Positions 61,356 to 64,000 of a DNA stretch of 64,000 nucleotides are shown here, piece after piece. The DNA comes from UBA6522 sp965205045 (lineage in GTDB: Bacteria; Pseudomonadota; Gammaproteobacteria; Steroidobacterales; Rariloculaceae). The stretch's first letter is position 1, and each line of letters begins with the position of its first letter. The notes below the pieces were generated by a model. The model made no database searches. It worked only from the letters and a program-made list of their open reading frames with translations, and had not been told where the DNA came from. Both the position numbers and the translations under genes were made by a program. The stretch covers positions 2,852,001-2,916,000 of the forward strand of contig OZ242031.1 of assembly GCA_965205045.1 (NCBI GenBank), in the 5' to 3' direction.

Positions 61356-62345
61356 GTGCAGTTCGGAACGATACGGATTGAAGACAGGCCGGAGCTGGTT
61401 GTCAGAGTCGACGAGGCCCATCTGGTGGTTTTGCGCGACGCGTACCGAGCGTGCGCAATGGAAGGTGCTCCCGCCACGTTTCAGGCGCTGGTTGAGGCCG
61501 GTCCGGACGAACTGCGAAGGGTCTCGGAGGTCCTGGCCAGTCTGGGCAGCGCCCAAGTTCTCTTGCTGGAGATCGAAACGGCCGACTGGCTGCCGCCGCA
61601 ACGCCAGCCGACGAAGATTCTCGGTGTGGCATTCAATAACGTGGGCATTCGAAAGGCCGCGCACGTCGATCCCGGCGTGCCGAATTTCTTTCTCAAGGCG
61701 CCATCCAGTCTCATCGGACACGGGAAATCCGTGGTCGTGAAACGTCATTATGGCCACACGATGCCGGAGCCGGAGCTTTGCGTGATCCTCGGCAGGCGGG
61801 CGCGGAACGTCGACGAAACGGCGGCGCTGGATTTTGTGTTCGGCTACAGCGTTATGGACGACGTGACCTCCCACGGGATGAAGTTCGGCATGGACAGCAT
61901 CGCGACGACGCGGGAGCCGGACCTGCTGCAGCCTGAACACCTGTCCTGGCGCAGACTGCACGGCCCCGAAGATCGGGATGTCTACTTTGTTTACCATGCG
62001 CGGTCGAAGGCGACCGATACCTTCGGCCCGATGGGACCGTGGATCACGACCGCCGACGAGATTCCGGACCCGAACACCCTGCGCGTCGACGGGTACGTAG
62101 ACGGTGAGCAATTCTCGTCGGATACGACGGCGAGTTACACCTATTCCGTCCAGCAACTCGTGGCCGAGGCGAGCCGCTACTTCACGCTCGAGCCGGGCGA
62201 CATCATCAATTGCGGTACTTCCGCCAAGGGCATGGGAAACTACCCGCGCGCCCACCGCAACATCAACTTTCAGGAGCGCGAGTGCGAAATCGAGATCGAG
62301 ATCGAGGGCCTGGGGCGGTTATCCCATCTTGTCGTTCACGGCTGA
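61356..62345 (+). CDS. Fumarylacetoacetate hydrolase (FAH) family protein
   Basis: The product is 329 residues from GTG 61356, preceded by GAGGGAGGG; the frame is open much further upstream but the FAH fold fits this start. Metal-binding acidic residues lie in MPEPELCVILGRRAR near 138 and in FGYSVMDDVTSHG near 166. GPWITTADEIPDPNTL near 230 and GDIINCGTSAKGMG near 285 are typical of the family. Members hydrolyse or decarboxylate beta-keto acids at the end of ring-cleavage pathways. The 3' end overlaps the regulator gene at 62319 by 27 bases, tail to tail. Confidence 0.85.
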   Translation: MQFGTIRIEDRPELVVRVDEAHLVVLRDAYRACAMEGAPATFQALVEAGPDELRRVSEVLASLGSAQVLLLEIETADWLPPQRQPTKILGVAFNNVGIRKAAHVDPGVPNFFLKAPSSLIGHGKSVVVKRHYGHTMPEPELCVILGRRARNVDETAALDFVFGYSVMDDVTSHGMKFGMDSIATTREPDLLQPEHLSWRRLHGPEDRDVYFVYHARSKATDTFGPMGPWITTADEIPDPNTLRVDGYVDGEQFSSDTTASYTYSVQQLVAEASRYFTLEPGDIINCGTSAKGMGNYPRAHRNINFQERECEIEIEIEGLGRLSHLVVHG

Positions 62346-63197
62346 AACTGCAGCGGCATCGAGAGATTCGATGCCTACGGTGACATGCTCGACGCCGGCG
62401 TGCGACGGAGGCGCGGTCCAGATCGAGACCGCAATGGGCGTCAGCGCGGCCATGGTCGCCGAATAGTCCTCGGTGCCGCACTCGCCCCCTGACAGGCGAA
62501 GCAGGCGATCCCGATTATGACCCGCTGCGGCCATGATCGCGATCATCGAATGGTATCGCCAGTGAAAATCCGTCGCCGATAGCTGTGGCATCCGTTTGCG
62601 GAATGCAGCCTGAAAACGGGGGTGCAGCTCGCCGTAGACATTCTTGAGCAAGGTCCGGGAGGTGGTTTGCGGATCGTTCACCAGCCAGACGAGAAACCGC
62701 GAAAAATGCTGCCAGCCGGGTTCCGCGCTCAGGCTCGCCTCCACGCTGGGCCCCATGAAAGCCTGTACCAGGTCCTCGAGCCCGGCCGGATCGGATCTCT
62801 CCCTTGCTTCCGCCAAACGCTTGAGACGCGCACCGTTGATGGTGCCTAGCCTTCGATCCACCAGGGCATCGATCAACGCCTGACGATCACCGAAATGATA
62901 GTGGATCGCCGCGATATTCACCTTTGCCTTGGCCATGATGCGCCGCAGCGAAACGGCCATGCCTTCCTCGGCCAGCAATCGTTCCGCCGTATCGAGAATG
63001 GTCTTGCGAGTGGTCCGTTGGGGTACGCCCAACCCGTTGACCTCGTCTCCGAACTCTCGCCGCCAGCGGAACAACGTCTGTTTCGATACGCCGAGCCTGT
63101 CGGCAACATCGACAACGCGTTTCCCGCCAGCCTGTAGCCTGGCTGCCTTCTTCAGCAACCCCTCGATTTCGGATTGACTGTGTCGCTTACCCGCCAT
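62319..63197 (-). CDS. TetR-type regulator with an extra transposase-like HTH
   Basis: The 292-residue product has two DNA-binding regions. Residues ~5-50 (EIEGLLKKAARLQAGGKRVVDVADRLGVSKQTLFRWRREFG) match the HTH of IS3/IS911 OrfA proteins. Residues ~62-110 (TRKTILDTAERLLAEEGMAVSLRRIMAKAKVNIAAIHYHFGDRQALIDAL) are a canonical TetR HTH, and the rest is a helical ligand domain. The size is about 80 residues more than a usual TetR. It is convergent with the FAH gene and probably controls the adjacent catabolic genes. Confidence 0.86.
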   Translation of the reverse strand: MAGKRHSQSEIEGLLKKAARLQAGGKRVVDVADRLGVSKQTLFRWRREFGDEVNGLGVPQRTTRKTILDTAERLLAEEGMAVSLRRIMAKAKVNIAAIHYHFGDRQALIDALVDRRLGTINGARLKRLAEARERSDPAGLEDLVQAFMGPSVEASLSAEPGWQHFSRFLVWLVNDPQTTSRTLLKNVYGELHPRFQAAFRKRMPQLSATDFHWRYHSMIAIMAAAGHNRDRLLRLSGGECGTEDYSATMAALTPIAVSIWTAPPSHAGVEHVTVGIESLDAAAVSAVNDKMG

Positions 63198-63207
63198 GGA
63201 CCACCCA

Positions 63208-63240
63208 TCGTGTCATTATGTGACCAATACCCTAACACGA
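63208..63240. promoter_or_regulatory. Possible operator upstream of the TetR-type gene
   Basis: Arms TCGTGT and ACACGA are separated by 21 bases, starting 11 bases upstream of the regulator start. The arms are short, so this is weak. Confidence 0.3.
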
Positions 63241-63324
63241 TTGAAATGGTAACAAGTCAAGTGCGTGCAGTCGGCACTGAATCACTTGACACCCGTGAAA
63301 CATCAACGTGAATTCGGTAGGGCA

Positions 63325-64000
63325 CTATCCTTCTTGTTTGCTGGCGAGCCTGTTGAGTTCCAGGAGTTCTTGCAGCACCTTGTCCTCGCTGATTCCCGCG
63401 CCCCACCCATAGGCCGTCGCGACGGCGGCATCGAGTGCCGCGTGCGCGTCGTCGAGCCATTGCGGACGGGCATTGTAGAGGTTGGTCAGCGTACGGGTCT
63501 TGACTTCCTTCGCCGCCGCGTTGTCACGCGGTACCGGGCGCTCCGGATAATTTGGAACCGGCTCGGCGACCCGGTTCACCCATTCCGGCGGATTTAGCCA
63601 GCGGTCGCGGAGTCCGACCAGGTGCCGGGCCGCATCGGCGATGGCGATTGCGCGAGGTGCGTCGGCGTAGTCGGCGGCGGGGATGTCAGGCGAGAGCCCT
63701 TCCGGAAAGGGGAAGGTCTCGAAGGTGGTGGTCGGCGTGTAGCGCGGATCGTTGCCCTTTCCGAGCCACGTGCCGAGCCGGAGCGACCACACCTCGTGAA
63801 ACCGGCTGTGGAGGATGCCGAAGGTCACGTCGTCGTCGCGAGCGAAGACAATGAGCGCGTGATCGGGGCAAACTCCCGCTTGAAACCAGTCAAACAAGCG
63901 GTACTTGGCTACGCAAGGCGTGGCAATAAAGCGCTGCAGTCCCTGCAGCGCCTTCCACATCCCCTGTCTCGGTTCTACATGCCGCCACCAATTCACGCGA
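63325..64000 (-). CDS. MmeI-like DNA methyltransferase/restriction enzyme, C-terminal part
   Basis: The frame runs off the right edge; about 225 C-terminal residues are seen. WWRHVEPRQGMWKAL, RFIATPCVAKYRLFDWF, DHALIVFARDDDVTFGILHSRFHEVW and RYTPTTTFETFPFPEGL are characteristic of the target-recognition and C-terminal part of large MmeI-type type IIL/IIG enzymes, which join a nuclease, an adenine methyltransferase and a recognition domain in one chain. It ends about 127 bases from the TetR-type gene. Whether the N-terminal nuclease is intact cannot be seen. Confidence 0.82.
   Translation of the reverse strand, partial: RVNWWRHVEPRQGMWKALQGLQRFIATPCVAKYRLFDWFQAGVCPDHALIVFARDDDVTFGILHSRFHEVWSLRLGTWLGKGNDPRYTPTTTFETFPFPEGLSPDIPAADYADAPRAIAIADAARHLVGLRDRWLNPPEWVNRVAEPVPNYPERPVPRDNAAAKEVKTRTLTNLYNARPQWLDDAHAALDAAVATAYGWGAGISEDKVLQELLELNRLASKQEG

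Noticed and set aside
1..64000. CRISPR arrays, tRNA or rRNA genes
   Set aside because: No regularly spaced repeats and no tRNA- or rRNA-like sequence were recognised; a dedicated scan could still find a tRNA I missed.

Overview
The window looks like a chromosomal segment of a high-GC Pseudomonadota bacterium, most likely an uncultured gammaproteobacterium. It carries an ImuB/DnaE2 mutagenesis cassette, several TonB-dependent receptors with matching plug domains, and many small secreted proteins with cleavable signal peptides. I saw no rRNA, tRNA or CRISPR array. Taxonomy is inference only.

Layout. 0-3.9 kb: end of imuB and complete dnaE2. 4-8.3 kb: a periplasmic methyltransferase-like protein, then a + strand operon encoding a secreted-domain/metallo-beta-lactamase-fold (MBL) fusion, a DUF6152 protein and a secreted protein. 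8.4-12.7 kb: a defence and DNA-modification island with two ribbon-helix-helix (RHH) copies, a 5-methylcytosine methyltransferase, Vsr, a 57-residue gene, a phage-like methyltransferase, an HNH nuclease and a vsr remnant. 12.7-17.3 kb: a - strand operon that contains, as separate genes, the same four modules found at 5.2-8.3 kb. 17.3-20 kb: tandem paralogous LysR regulators, each with two HTH domains. 20-34.6 kb: an expansion of secreted DUF6152 and 'MDGR-domain' proteins (a MDGRxHP-like motif, then GxxxGxWxGDTLxV, then a DPxYLxxP-like motif), plus a CapA-like protein, a cupin, a truncated arylsulfotransferase and a sulfatase stub. It ends in a five-gene DUF6152 operon on the - strand. 34.9-46.4 kb: a membrane-fused spermidine-synthase-like protein, a TonB receptor split by an IS1634-type element, a DUF6152 pseudogene and an intact TonB receptor. 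46.8-49.1 kb: three more secreted genes. 49.3-63.2 kb: aromatic ring-cleavage-type genes: a LigB-like extradiol dioxygenase, an intradiol dioxygenase, LigC- and LigI-like enzymes, an alpha/beta hydrolase, an FAH-family protein, a third TonB receptor, a VapBC pair and a TetR-type regulator. 63.3 kb to the end: the C-terminus of an MmeI-like restriction-modification enzyme.

Working hypothesis: TonB receptors import a phenolic or otherwise modified organic substrate, cytoplasmic ring-cleavage enzymes degrade it, and the large periplasmic DUF6152/MDGR/degenerate-MBL set forms an associated system of unknown chemistry. Three points support treating that set as a system. The same four modules recur in two operons, with a gene fusion in one. 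There are thirteen intact DUF6152 genes, whose predicted mature N-termini begin at or near a His-His pair. An 80-bp upstream element is shared by two TonB receptor genes and one DUF6152 gene.
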